Shown here piece by piece: positions 34,348 through 41,842 of a stretch of 64,000 bases of DNA (position 1 is its first letter; each line of letters starts with the position of its first letter). Made by a program: the position numbers and the translations under genes. Source of the DNA: Nonomuraea jabiensis (GTDB lineage: Bacteria > Actinomycetota > Actinomycetes > Streptosporangiales > Streptosporangiaceae). Under the pieces are notes generated by a model. It was not told the origin of the DNA. It ran no database searches and saw only the letters and a list, made by a program, of their open reading frames with translations. Location of the stretch: contig NZ_JACHMB010000001.1 in the NCBI RefSeq assembly GCF_014204795.1, positions 6,708,501-6,772,500 on the forward strand, written 5' to 3'.

Positions 34348-35535
34348 ATGACCGACTCTCATCCCTCAGAGCTCCGCCCCGAGACGCGCACCGTCCACGT
34401 GCCGCAGCCCGTCATCGAGGGCAGCCGGCCGATCACCATGCCGATCTACCAGACCTCCGGATTCACCTTCGACGACCCCGCCGTGATGGCCGACGCGATG
34501 GGACGGGCCGACGGGCCGTTCGTGTACGGGCGCTACACCAACCCCACCGTCCGCTCCCTGGAGGAGGCCGTCTCCGGGCTGGAGGGCGGGGTCGGCGCCA
34601 TCGCCACCGGCTCGGGCATGGGCGCCATCAACACCGTCCTGCTCGGCCTGCTCAAGCCCGGCGACCACCTCATCGCGCAGAAGTCCCTGTACGGCGGGAC
34701 CGCCGCCATGATCAACGACCTGGTGGGCAGGTTCGGGATCACGGTGACGTACGTGCCCGAGAACGACCCCGCCGCCCTGCGCGCCGCCGTCCGCCCGGAG
34801 ACCCGCCTCGTCTACCTGGAGACGATCAGCAACCCGATGACGCTGGTCGCCGACCTGCCGGGGATGTGCGCGGCGGCCCGCGAGCTGGGGATCCTGTCCG
34901 TGGTGGACAACACGTTCGCCACAGCCCTGCTCTGCCGGCCCATCGAGCACGGGGCGGACATCGTCGTACACTCCACCACCAAATACCTGTCCGGGCACAC
35001 CGACGTGGTGGGCGGGCTCGCCGTCTTCGCCTCCACCGAGCTCTACGAGAAGGTCTGGCACTTCGCGATCGAGCTGGGCGCCTCCGCCGACCCCTTCGCC
35101 GCCTGGCTGTCGCTGCGGGGGCTGCAGACGCTCGCGCTGCGCATGGAACGCCACTGCTCCAACGCCCGCCTCCTCGCCACCCGCCTGGCCTCCCACCCCG
35201 CCGTCACCGCCGTGCACTGGCCGGGCCTGGCCACGCATCCCTCCCACGAACTGGCCGGGAAGCTGCTGTCCGACTTCGGCGGGGTGCTCTCGTTCGACCT
35301 CGCCGGCGGGCGGGAGGCGGGGGAGAAGTTCATGAGCTCCGTACGCCTCATGCTCCTCGCCCCGTCGCTGGGCGGCGTCGAGACCCTCGTCCTGCACCCG
35401 GCGACGACGTCCCACCGCTCGCTCAACGCCGAGGAACTGGCCAGGACCGGGATCGGCGAGGGCACCGTACGCATCGCCGTGGGCATCGAGCACCCCGAGG
35501 ACCTGTGGGCCGACGTGGCTCAGGCGCTGGCATAG
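34348..35535 (+). CDS. Trans-sulfuration family PLP enzyme (cystathionine/methionine gamma-lyase type)
   Basis: The 395-residue protein has the Cys/Met-metabolism PLP signature: TMPIYQTSGFTFDD, YGRYTNPTVRSLEEA, GSGMGAINTVLLGLL, and the PLP Lys in VVHSTTKYLSGHTDVVGG. Length matches cystathionine gamma-synthase/lyase and methionine gamma-lyase; sequence alone does not tell which reaction. It is divergent from the MocR regulator and overlaps the threonine/serine dehydratase-like gene by one base, so this region handles sulfur or hydroxy amino acids by beta/gamma elimination. Confidence 0.9.
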   Translation: MTDSHPSELRPETRTVHVPQPVIEGSRPITMPIYQTSGFTFDDPAVMADAMGRADGPFVYGRYTNPTVRSLEEAVSGLEGGVGAIATGSGMGAINTVLLGLLKPGDHLIAQKSLYGGTAAMINDLVGRFGITVTYVPENDPAALRAAVRPETRLVYLETISNPMTLVADLPGMCAAARELGILSVVDNTFATALLCRPIEHGADIVVHSTTKYLSGHTDVVGGLAVFASTELYEKVWHFAIELGASADPFAAWLSLRGLQTLALRMERHCSNARLLATRLASHPAVTAVHWPGLATHPSHELAGKLLSDFGGVLSFDLAGGREAGEKFMSSVRLMLLAPSLGGVETLVLHPATTSHRSLNAEELARTGIGEGTVRIAVGIEHPEDLWADVAQALA

Positions 35536-36569
35536 TGGCCTGTGTGGATTACTCGGATGTGCTGGCGGCGGCCAGTCGTATAGACGGGCTCGTGCTGCGT
35601 ACGCCGGTGCTGGAGGTCTCGCCCGGCCTCTTCTTCAAGCTGGAACTGCTGCAGCACTCGGGGTCGTTCAAGGTCCGCGGGGCCTTCAACCGGATGCTGT
35701 CGGCGGGAGAGTTGCCGTCCAGCGGGGTGATCGCCGCCAGCGGCGGCAACCACGGGCTCGCCGTCGCGTACGCGGCGCGGGTCCTGGGGGTGCGGGCGGA
35801 GATCTTCGTGCCCGAGGTGACGAGCCCGGTGAAGGTCGCCGGGCTCGAGGCGCTGGGGGCGCACATCACGCAGACCGGGGCCATCTACTCGGAGGCCGCC
35901 GAGGCCGCCGCCAAGCGCGCGGCGGAGTCGGGGGCGTTGGCGGTGCACGCGTACGACCAGGCTGAGGTGGTGGCGGGGCAGGGGACCACGGGGCTGGAGA
36001 TCGTCGAGCAGACGGGTGGCGTGGACACGGTGGTGGTCGCCGTGGGCGGGGGCGGCTTCGCCTCCGGCATCACCCTCGGGACCTCCGCCCCCACCCCGAG
36101 CCCTTCCTCCGACCCCACGCCCACGCCCTCCCTGTCCCCAACGCCCGGCTCCGTTGCGGCGCCCGGCTCCGTTGCGGCGCCCGGCTCCGTTGCGACGCGC
36201 GGATCCGGGCCGCGGATCATCGCGGTCGAGCCCGAGCGGATCCCGACCCTCCACGAGGCACTGCGCGCGGGACACCCGGTGCCGGTCGAGGTGGGCGGGG
36301 TGGCCGCCGACGCGCTGGGCGCCACCAAGATCGGCACCATCGCGTTCGAGATCCTGTCCTCGCCTCGGGTGGAGAGCGTGCTGGTGACCGACGAGGCGAT
36401 CGTGGAGGCCCGGCGTACCCTCTGGGCCCGTCACCGGGTGGCTGCCGAGCCCGCGGGCGCGACGGCGTACGCCGCGCTGTTGGCGGGCGCGTACACGCCG
36501 GCTCCGGGGGAGCGAGTGGCCGTGGTGCTGTGCGGCTCCAACACCGACCCCAGCACCCTCACCCCCTGA
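35535..36569 (+). CDS. Serine/threonine dehydratase-like PLP enzyme with a repetitive insert
   Basis: The 344-residue protein is a fold-type II PLP enzyme: PLP Lys in LQHSGSFKVRGAFNRM, phosphate/substrate loop ASGGNHGLAVAYAA, Gly-rich cofactor loop VVAVGGGGFASGI and late EPAGATAYAALLAG. It would deaminate serine or threonine to 2-oxo acids, or act as a related lyase/racemase. Residues about 183-225, right after the Gly-rich loop, are a Pro/Ser/Thr insert with three GSVAAP-type repeats that the family normally lacks. GTG 35535 overlaps the upstream stop (TAGTG); GTG 35544 is an alternative. Confidence 0.85.
   Translation: MACVDYSDVLAAASRIDGLVLRTPVLEVSPGLFFKLELLQHSGSFKVRGAFNRMLSAGELPSSGVIAASGGNHGLAVAYAARVLGVRAEIFVPEVTSPVKVAGLEALGAHITQTGAIYSEAAEAAAKRAAESGALAVHAYDQAEVVAGQGTTGLEIVEQTGGVDTVVVAVGGGGFASGITLGTSAPTPSPSSDPTPTPSLSPTPGSVAAPGSVAAPGSVATRGSGPRIIAVEPERIPTLHEALRAGHPVPVEVGGVAADALGATKIGTIAFEILSSPRVESVLVTDEAIVEARRTLWARHRVAAEPAGATAYAALLAGAYTPAPGERVAVVLCGSNTDPSTLTP
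36143..36196 (+). repeat. Three tandem 18-bp repeats inside the dehydratase-like gene
   Basis: GCCCGGCTCCGTTGCGGC is repeated at 36143, 36161 and 36179, the last with one change. It encodes PGSVAA repeats in frame. The preceding 60 bases are a degenerate Pro/Ser/Thr-coding run. Confidence 0.85.
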
Positions 36570-36652
36570 CTACCTCCCCGCCTTCTGCCCAGCGACGGGC
36601 GCGACGTCGCCTCACGCCGCGCCCGAGCCCTCGACGCCCAGCCCGGACGCCC

Positions 36653-36687
36653 GAGCCGGAATGCCCGGCTCTGGACGTCCGGTCCAG
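36653..36687. terminator. Two adjacent hairpins between convergent genes
   Basis: GAGCCGG (36653-36659) pairs with CCGGCTC (36665-36671), and CTGGAC (36671-36676) pairs with GTCCAG (36682-36687). They lie between the convergent dehydratase-like gene and panB and may end both transcripts. The rest of this 224-base gap shows no gene. Confidence 0.5.
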
Positions 36688-36793
36688 CCGTCACGCGGTG
36701 GCTGCGGCAGGCAGGTGACCGTACCGGCGTAAGCGGCCGTTCCACCGTGTGAAGGGCCGTACCACCGCGTAAGGGCCGGGTCGTCGGGCGCCG

Positions 36794-37624
36794 TCAGCTG
36801 TACGTGTGCTCAGCAGCCGGGAAAGCGCCCGCAGCCACGTCGGCGGCGAAGGCGCGGACGGCGCGATCCATCTCGGTGGCCAGGTCCGCGTAGCGCTTGA
36901 CGAATCGGGCGGGACGCGGCGTGAGCCCCATCAGGTCCTGCCACACCAGAACCTGCGCGTCCGTCCCGGCGCCCGCGCCGATGCCGATCGTGGGGATCGC
37001 CAGCGACGCCGTCACCCGCTCCGCCAGATCCGCCGGCACGCACTCGAGCACCACCGAGAACGCCCCCGCCCGTTCCAGATCCTTGGCGTCCGCCATGAGC
37101 TCGTCGCCCGACTGGCCGCGCCCCTGAACGCGATAGCCGCCCAGGACGTTCACCGACTGAGGGGTCAGCCCGAGGTGGGCCATGACCGGGACACCGGCCG
37201 AGACCAGCGCCTCCACCTGCGGGACGACCCGGCGGCCGCCCTCCAGCTTGACGGCGTGCGCCCCGGCCTCCTTCATGAAGCGCGCGGCCGACTCCAGCGC
37301 CTGCTGGGGCGAGGACTGGTACGACCCGAACGGCAGATCCGCGACCACCAGCGCCCGGGACGAGCCGCGCACCACGGCCGCCGTCAGGGCCAGGAGGTCG
37401 TCGACCGTGACGGGCAGCGTGGAGTCGTATCCGTAGACGACCATGGCCGCAGAGTCGCCCACCAGCAGGACGGGGATGCCCGCGTCGTCGAAGACCCTGG
37501 CCGTCATCGCGTCGTAGGCGGTGACCATGGGCCACCGCTCTCCGCGCTCCTTGGCGGCGGTAAGGTCGCGAACGGTGACCCGGCGCCCGGAGACGCCCCC
37601 GTACAGCGTGGTTGAAGAGGACAT
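36794..37624 (-). CDS. panB: 3-methyl-2-oxobutanoate hydroxymethyltransferase
   Basis: The 276-residue enzyme makes ketopantoate from 2-oxoisovalerate and methylene-tetrahydrofolate in pantothenate/CoA synthesis. It has VTAYDAMTARVFDDAGIPVLLVGDSAAMVVYGYDST-type segments with the magnesium Asp in LVGDS, KLEGGRRVVPQVEAL with the second metal/substrate site, HLGLTPQSVNVLGGYRVQGR, and IPTIGIGAGAGTDAQVLVWQD. ATG 37624 has GGAGGG upstream. It is divergent from the MFS gene. No other pan gene is in the window. Confidence 0.95.
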   Translation of the reverse strand: MSSSTTLYGGVSGRRVTVRDLTAAKERGERWPMVTAYDAMTARVFDDAGIPVLLVGDSAAMVVYGYDSTLPVTVDDLLALTAAVVRGSSRALVVADLPFGSYQSSPQQALESAARFMKEAGAHAVKLEGGRRVVPQVEALVSAGVPVMAHLGLTPQSVNVLGGYRVQGRGQSGDELMADAKDLERAGAFSVVLECVPADLAERVTASLAIPTIGIGAGAGTDAQVLVWQDLMGLTPRPARFVKRYADLATEMDRAVRAFAADVAAGAFPAAEHTYS

Positions 37625-37769
37625 GTGTGAACCCTCCAGAAACGTCTCGAGGCGCCCCAGTGGCGTCCCCGGACTCCTTCCGATGATGGCACGCGCTGTC
37701 ACGTGCCGAAAAACCTGTGGCGAAACTGTCGGTGCCTCTTGCCAGAATCAGCGCGGAGGTTGAAACGAC

Positions 37770-39041
37770 ATGGCTCTCGCCCCTTACCGACGACTGCTCA
37801 AGATCCCGGGTGTTCCCGCGTTGCTGCTGATGGGGCTGCTGGCGCGGGTTCCGTCCACGGCCATGGGGATGACGCTCACCCTGCACGTGGCCGTGGCGCT
37901 CGACCTGGGATATGGCAAGGCGGGGCTGGTCACCATGGCCAACACCGTCGGCATGGCGATCGGCTCGCCGTTGTCGGGGAGGTTCGTCGACAGGCACGGG
38001 TTACGTCCGGTGGTGCTCGTCACGACCGTGGCGCAGGCGGTGTTCTGGGCGTGCGCCTGGGCGCTGCCGTTCCCGGCCCTGATCGGGACGGCGGCGGTGG
38101 CGGGGCTGCTGGCGTTGCCGGTGTTCAGCGTGACCAGGCAGTGCCTGGCCGCCATGGTGCCGGTCTCCCAGCGGCGCAGCGCGTTCGCGCTCGACTCCAT
38201 GCTGGTCGAGCTGGCGTACATGGCCGGTCCCGCTCTCGCGGTGGCCGGGCTGACGATGCTGGGCAGCGGGGTGACGATGACCGTCATCGGAGTCGCCACG
38301 GCGGCGGCGGGCCTGGGCATGTTCGTGCTCAACCCACCCACCCGATCGCTCGAAGAGCTCCAGGCGCAATCGATCAAGGTGCCCAGACGGCAGTGGCTGA
38401 CGCCCGGGTTCGTGGCGCTGCTCGGGACGGCGGCGGCGGCCACGTTCGTGCTCACGGCCACGGAGCTGTCCCTGGTCGCGACCATGAACAACGCCGGCCA
38501 GACCCAGTGGGTCGGCCTCGCCGTCGCCATCTGGTGCGTTTACTCCCTGATTGGCGGCTTCGTGTACGGCGGGCTGTCGCGTGGCTTCTCGCCCCTGGTG
38601 CTCATCGCCTTGATGGGCCTGCTCACGATCCCGGTCAGTCTGGTGAGCAGCTGGCAATGGCTCGTCGTGATGCTCCTCCCGGCAGGCATCCTCTGCGCGC
38701 CGGCGCTGTCGGCCACGGTCGACGTGCTCTCCCGCTGGGTGCCCTCCTCGGCGCGCGGTGAGGCGATGGGCTTCCACGGCACCGCTCTGCTGATCGGCGG
38801 CGCGGCCTCGGCCCCCATCGCGGGCGCCGTGATCGACGCAAGCGGGCCGACGTGGGCGTTCGTGCTCGCGGGCCTGGTGGGAGTGGCCATGGTGCTCGCC
38901 GCCGCCCCCTTCTGGCACCGCCGCCCCGCCGACCCCCTCCCAACCTCAGCCCACACCCCGACGGTCTCCTCCCCTTCGACAGCCCCCAAGCCCACTCCAG
39001 CCCCAGCCGAGCCCGCTCCAGCAACAGTTGAGGCCCCTTGA
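37770..39041 (+). CDS. MFS transporter (12-helix)
   Basis: The 423-residue protein has twelve predicted helices and MFS marks: SGRFVDRHGLRPVVLV (motif A) between helices 2 and 3. A second half begins after a cytoplasmic loop (RSLEELQAQSIKVPRRQWLTPG). The C-terminal 45 residues are Pro/Ala/Thr-rich and disordered. It is probably a drug or metabolite efflux pump; the SetA/YceI-like actinomycete group fits. It is divergent from panB by 145 bases that hold a GGCACG/CGTGCC dyad at 37688-37707. No local regulator is seen. Confidence 0.88.
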   Translation: MALAPYRRLLKIPGVPALLLMGLLARVPSTAMGMTLTLHVAVALDLGYGKAGLVTMANTVGMAIGSPLSGRFVDRHGLRPVVLVTTVAQAVFWACAWALPFPALIGTAAVAGLLALPVFSVTRQCLAAMVPVSQRRSAFALDSMLVELAYMAGPALAVAGLTMLGSGVTMTVIGVATAAAGLGMFVLNPPTRSLEELQAQSIKVPRRQWLTPGFVALLGTAAAATFVLTATELSLVATMNNAGQTQWVGLAVAIWCVYSLIGGFVYGGLSRGFSPLVLIALMGLLTIPVSLVSSWQWLVVMLLPAGILCAPALSATVDVLSRWVPSSARGEAMGFHGTALLIGGAASAPIAGAVIDASGPTWAFVLAGLVGVAMVLAAAPFWHRRPADPLPTSAHTPTVSSPSTAPKPTPAPAEPAPATVEAP

Positions 39042-39424
39042 GCCGGTAACCAGCAGGCCCGTCTCTCCCGGCGGCCGATGGTGGTCCAGAGGCAGACGGC
39101 GGGTGGTCCTCAGGCCGGTGCTCGCGGGGGCGTGGCCGCGCCGGGGCCTGACGGCGCGTGACGTGGCGGCGCGGCGGCCGGACGGCGTGGGGAGTGGCGG
39201 TGCAGGGGCCGGATGATCGTTGGTGGCTCGCGCGGCGGCCTGAGAACACGGCAGCCAGTTACGCACGCGCCCGCCGGCAGGTGTTGGGACAGCTGGAGGG
39301 GCTGATCCCCTGGCGTCGGGAAGAGTTAACCCAGGATTTACGAAACGGGACCGTTGCGTATCGGAATAGCTTGCGATACGGTGACGTTGCGAAACTCGTA
39401 CGTATCGAAATTGGGGGGCTCTTC
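39042..39424. other. Intergenic region upstream of the DHA2 transporter
   Basis: No convincing gene is seen in these 383 bases. A plus-strand open frame runs through 39158-39424 into the transporter, but it crosses the promoter and operator, and homology begins only at 39425. The last 90 bases are AT-richer and hold the operator described separately. Confidence 0.5.
39339..39407. promoter_or_regulatory. TetR-type operator and promoter of the DHA2 efflux operon
   Basis: A near-perfect 22-bp dyad spans 39339-39360, with core AACGGGACCGTT and outer arms TACG/CGTA. A second dyad has CGTATCG at 39357-39363 and CGATACG at 39374-39380, with a third CGTATCG at 39401-39407. TTGCGT (39354-39359) and TACGGT (39377-39382), 17 bp apart, could be the promoter. 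The downstream TetR gene is the obvious binder. Confidence 0.6.
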
Positions 39425-40990
39425 GTGAAAGACGTAGTAGTGGACCCGAACGCGGGCCATCCACGCCGCTGGGGGATCCTCGGCGTGCTGGTGTTCAGCC
39501 TCCTGGCCGTCGTGCTGGACAACACCATCCTCAACGTGGCGATGAAGACCATCGCCGACAAGACGGTCGGTTTGGGGGCGACGCAGAGCGAGCTGGAGTG
39601 GGCGATCAACTCCTACACGCTGGTGTTCGCCGGGTTGCTGTTCACGTTCGGGGTGATCGGGGACCGGACGGGGCGCAAGCGGATGTTGTTCATCGGCATG
39701 GCGCTGTTCGGACTGGCCTCGCTCGCCAGCGCCTACTCGCAGGATCCGATGCAGTTGATCCTGGCTAGGGCGGCGATGGGCATCGGCGGGGCGGCGATCA
39801 TGCCGGCCACGCTGGCGATCATCTCCAACGTTTTCCCGCCCGGTGAGCGGGGCAAGGCCATCGGCGTATGGGCCGGTGGCGTGGGGCTCGCGGTGGCGAT
39901 CGGCCCGATCACGGGTGGCCTGCTGATCCAGCACTTCTGGTGGGGCTCGGTCTTCCTGATCAACGTGCCGATCGTGATCATCGCCATGATCCTCATCGCG
40001 ACCCTCGTACCGGAGTCGCGTGACCCGAAGCCGTCCAGGCTGGACCCGGTCGGTGTGCTGCTGTCGATCATCGGGTTGGTGGCCGTGGTGTACGGCATCA
40101 TCCGCGGCGGCGGCCTCGGCACGGTTCTCAGCGCGGAGGTCCTGGTGCCGACGGTGTTCGGGGTGCTGGTGCTGGGCGCGTTCGTGTGGTGGGAGCGGCG
40201 CATCGACCACCCCATCTTCGACGTCCGTAACTTCGGCAACGTCCGCTTCAGCTCGGCCATCGGCATGATGGGCATCGTCTTCTTCGCGATGATGGGCGGG
40301 ATGTTCTTCCTGACCTTCTACCTGCAGACCGTGCTGGGCTTCTCGCCGGTGCAGGCGGGGGCGCTGATGATCCCGTTCGCCGCCGCGCAGCTCATCTTCG
40401 CGCCGCTCAGCCAGCGGGTGAACGAGCGGTTCGGCGCCAAGCTGTCGGCCACCGTGAGCATGATCGTGGTGACGGCGGCCCTGGCCAGCTACGCGATCAT
40501 GGACCAGGACACCCCGATCGTGCTGATCGAGGTCATCTTCTTCGTCCAGGGCGCCGCGATGGCGAACATCATGCCGCCCGCGACCACCGCCATCATGGAG
40601 TCGCTGCCCAGGGAGAAGGCCGGCGTCGGCTCGGCCATGAGCAACACCGTCCGCCAGGTCGCCGGCGCGCTCGGCGTGGCCGTGCTCGGCTCGGTGCTCT
40701 CGTCCAACTACCGCGGCGAGATCACGCCCTCGCTGGCCGGCCTGCCCGCCGACGTCCAGCACACCGCGGGCGAGTCGATCGTGCAGACGATGGGCGTCGC
40801 CCAGGCGCTCGGCGAGAGGGGCCAGGCGCTGATCAAGCCCGCGTTCGCCGCGTTCGTGGACGGCATGCACGTCACGGCGCTGGTGTCGGCGGTGATCGCG
40901 CTGGTCGGCGTCGCGGTGGTGGCAAAGTGGATGCCGGGCAAGGCGCGCCCGGTCACGCAGGCGGAGCAGAAGGAACCGGCTGTAGTGTGA
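39425..40990 (+). CDS. DHA2-family MFS multidrug efflux transporter
   Basis: The 521-residue protein has fourteen predicted helices. DHA2 marks are VVLDNTILNVAMKTI in helix 1, INSYTLVFAGLLFTFGVIGDRTGRKR (motif A in GDRTGRKR) and WVAG-like GVWAGGVGLAVAIGPITGGLL (motif C). It should export drugs or cations with protons, as in the EmrB/QacA group. GTG 39425 is preceded by a G-run SD and is where homology begins. The TetR gene follows 7 bases after its stop, so the pump and its repressor form one operon. Confidence 0.92.
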   Translation: MKDVVVDPNAGHPRRWGILGVLVFSLLAVVLDNTILNVAMKTIADKTVGLGATQSELEWAINSYTLVFAGLLFTFGVIGDRTGRKRMLFIGMALFGLASLASAYSQDPMQLILARAAMGIGGAAIMPATLAIISNVFPPGERGKAIGVWAGGVGLAVAIGPITGGLLIQHFWWGSVFLINVPIVIIAMILIATLVPESRDPKPSRLDPVGVLLSIIGLVAVVYGIIRGGGLGTVLSAEVLVPTVFGVLVLGAFVWWERRIDHPIFDVRNFGNVRFSSAIGMMGIVFFAMMGGMFFLTFYLQTVLGFSPVQAGALMIPFAAAQLIFAPLSQRVNERFGAKLSATVSMIVVTAALASYAIMDQDTPIVLIEVIFFVQGAAMANIMPPATTAIMESLPREKAGVGSAMSNTVRQVAGALGVAVLGSVLSSNYRGEITPSLAGLPADVQHTAGESIVQTMGVAQALGERGQALIKPAFAAFVDGMHVTALVSAVIALVGVAVVAKWMPGKARPVTQAEQKEPAVV

Positions 40991-40997
40991 GGCAGCG

Positions 40998-41600
40998 ATG
41001 ACGATCCAGGAATCAGGGACTGCCCGTCCGGCGGGGCGTCCGCGTAGCGAGAAGGCCGAGAAGGCGATCATCGAGGCCACCCTCGATCTGATCGGCGAGG
41101 GCATGGGCGTCTCCGATCTGTCCATCGAGGCCATCGCGTCGAGGGCGGGCGTCGGCAAGACGACGATCTATCGGCGCTGGTCCAACAAGGAGGACCTGGT
41201 CGTCGACGCCCTCGCCACGCTCAAGGCCCCGGTGCCGTCGCTCACCGGCACGTCGGTGCGCGACGACCTGATCTCCCTGCTCGACGCGATGCGCACCGAG
41301 TCGGGCGTGGCGCGGAACCGGTGCGTGATGAAGATCGCGATGAGCGAGGCCGACCGCTATCCGCAGCTGATGGACCGGTTCGTCAAGCGGGCCATCGAGC
41401 CTCGCAGGCAGGCGATGCGCTCGGTGATCGAGCGTGGCATCGCCAACGGCGAGCTCCGCGCTGACCTGGACGTCTCTATGGGCATGGCCCTCCTCACCGG
41501 CACCATGCTCTGGTACACCAAGTGGGGTCCGGCCGGTGACCTCGCGCCGGATCTCGCCGAACGCGTCGTGGATGTGGCGCTGGCGGGAATGGCCCCCTGA
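40998..41600 (+). CDS. TetR/AcrR family regulator of the efflux pump
   Basis: The 200-residue protein has an N-terminal TetR helix-turn-helix (AIIEATLDLIGEGMGVSDLS, then IEAIASRAGVGKTTIYRRWS) and a C-terminal ligand domain of the TetR_C_11/16 kind. It lies 7 bases after the pump gene. I infer that it represses the operon through the dyad at 39339-39360 and is released by a pump substrate. An intrinsic terminator follows at 41715. Confidence 0.92.
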   Translation: MTIQESGTARPAGRPRSEKAEKAIIEATLDLIGEGMGVSDLSIEAIASRAGVGKTTIYRRWSNKEDLVVDALATLKAPVPSLTGTSVRDDLISLLDAMRTESGVARNRCVMKIAMSEADRYPQLMDRFVKRAIEPRRQAMRSVIERGIANGELRADLDVSMGMALLTGTMLWYTKWGPAGDLAPDLAERVVDVALAGMAP

Positions 41601-41714
41601 CGGCTGACGGCCGGCGTCGGCCGCCTGCGTAGGTCCCGGGCTTGTGCTGCGTTCTTCGGGTGATCGCGTGAGTGCCGTTGCGGAGGGTGGTACGGGGCCT
41701 CAGGGGTGATGACT

Positions 41715-41749
41715 CCCGGCGGGGGCGTGTCAGCGCCGCCCCCGCCGGG
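41715..41749 (+). terminator. 13-bp-stem terminator after the efflux operon
   Basis: CCCGGCGGGGGCG (41715-41727) and CGCCCCCGCCGGG (41737-41749) are perfectly complementary with a 9-base loop. This is the longest stem in the window besides 7351-7387. Confidence 0.75.
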
Positions 41750-41797
41750 CCTTGCCTCAAGCGGGGTTTGCGGCTGCGGAGGTCCGTAGGAGTGATC

Positions 41798-41835
41798 GTT
41801 CTGGCCTAGGCAGAACGTGAGCATTGTTCTAATCT
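41798..41835 (+). promoter_or_regulatory. Leaderless -10 box and three GTTCT half-sites upstream of the beta-helix gene
   Basis: TAATCT (41830-41835) ends 7 bases before the ATG at 41843, which suits a leaderless transcript. Half-sites GTTCT, AGAAC and GTTCT start at 41798, 41812 and 41826, exactly 14 bases apart; the first two frame the palindrome GCCTAGGC. They could bind a dimeric regulator. No regulator gene is adjacent. Confidence 0.45.
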
Positions 41836-41842
41836 CGCGGCC

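Noticed and set aside
39158..39424. N-terminal extension of the DHA2 transporter or a separate small gene
   Set aside because: It would cross the operator and promoter, shows no homology that I recognise and lacks an RBS. The transporter family begins at 39425.
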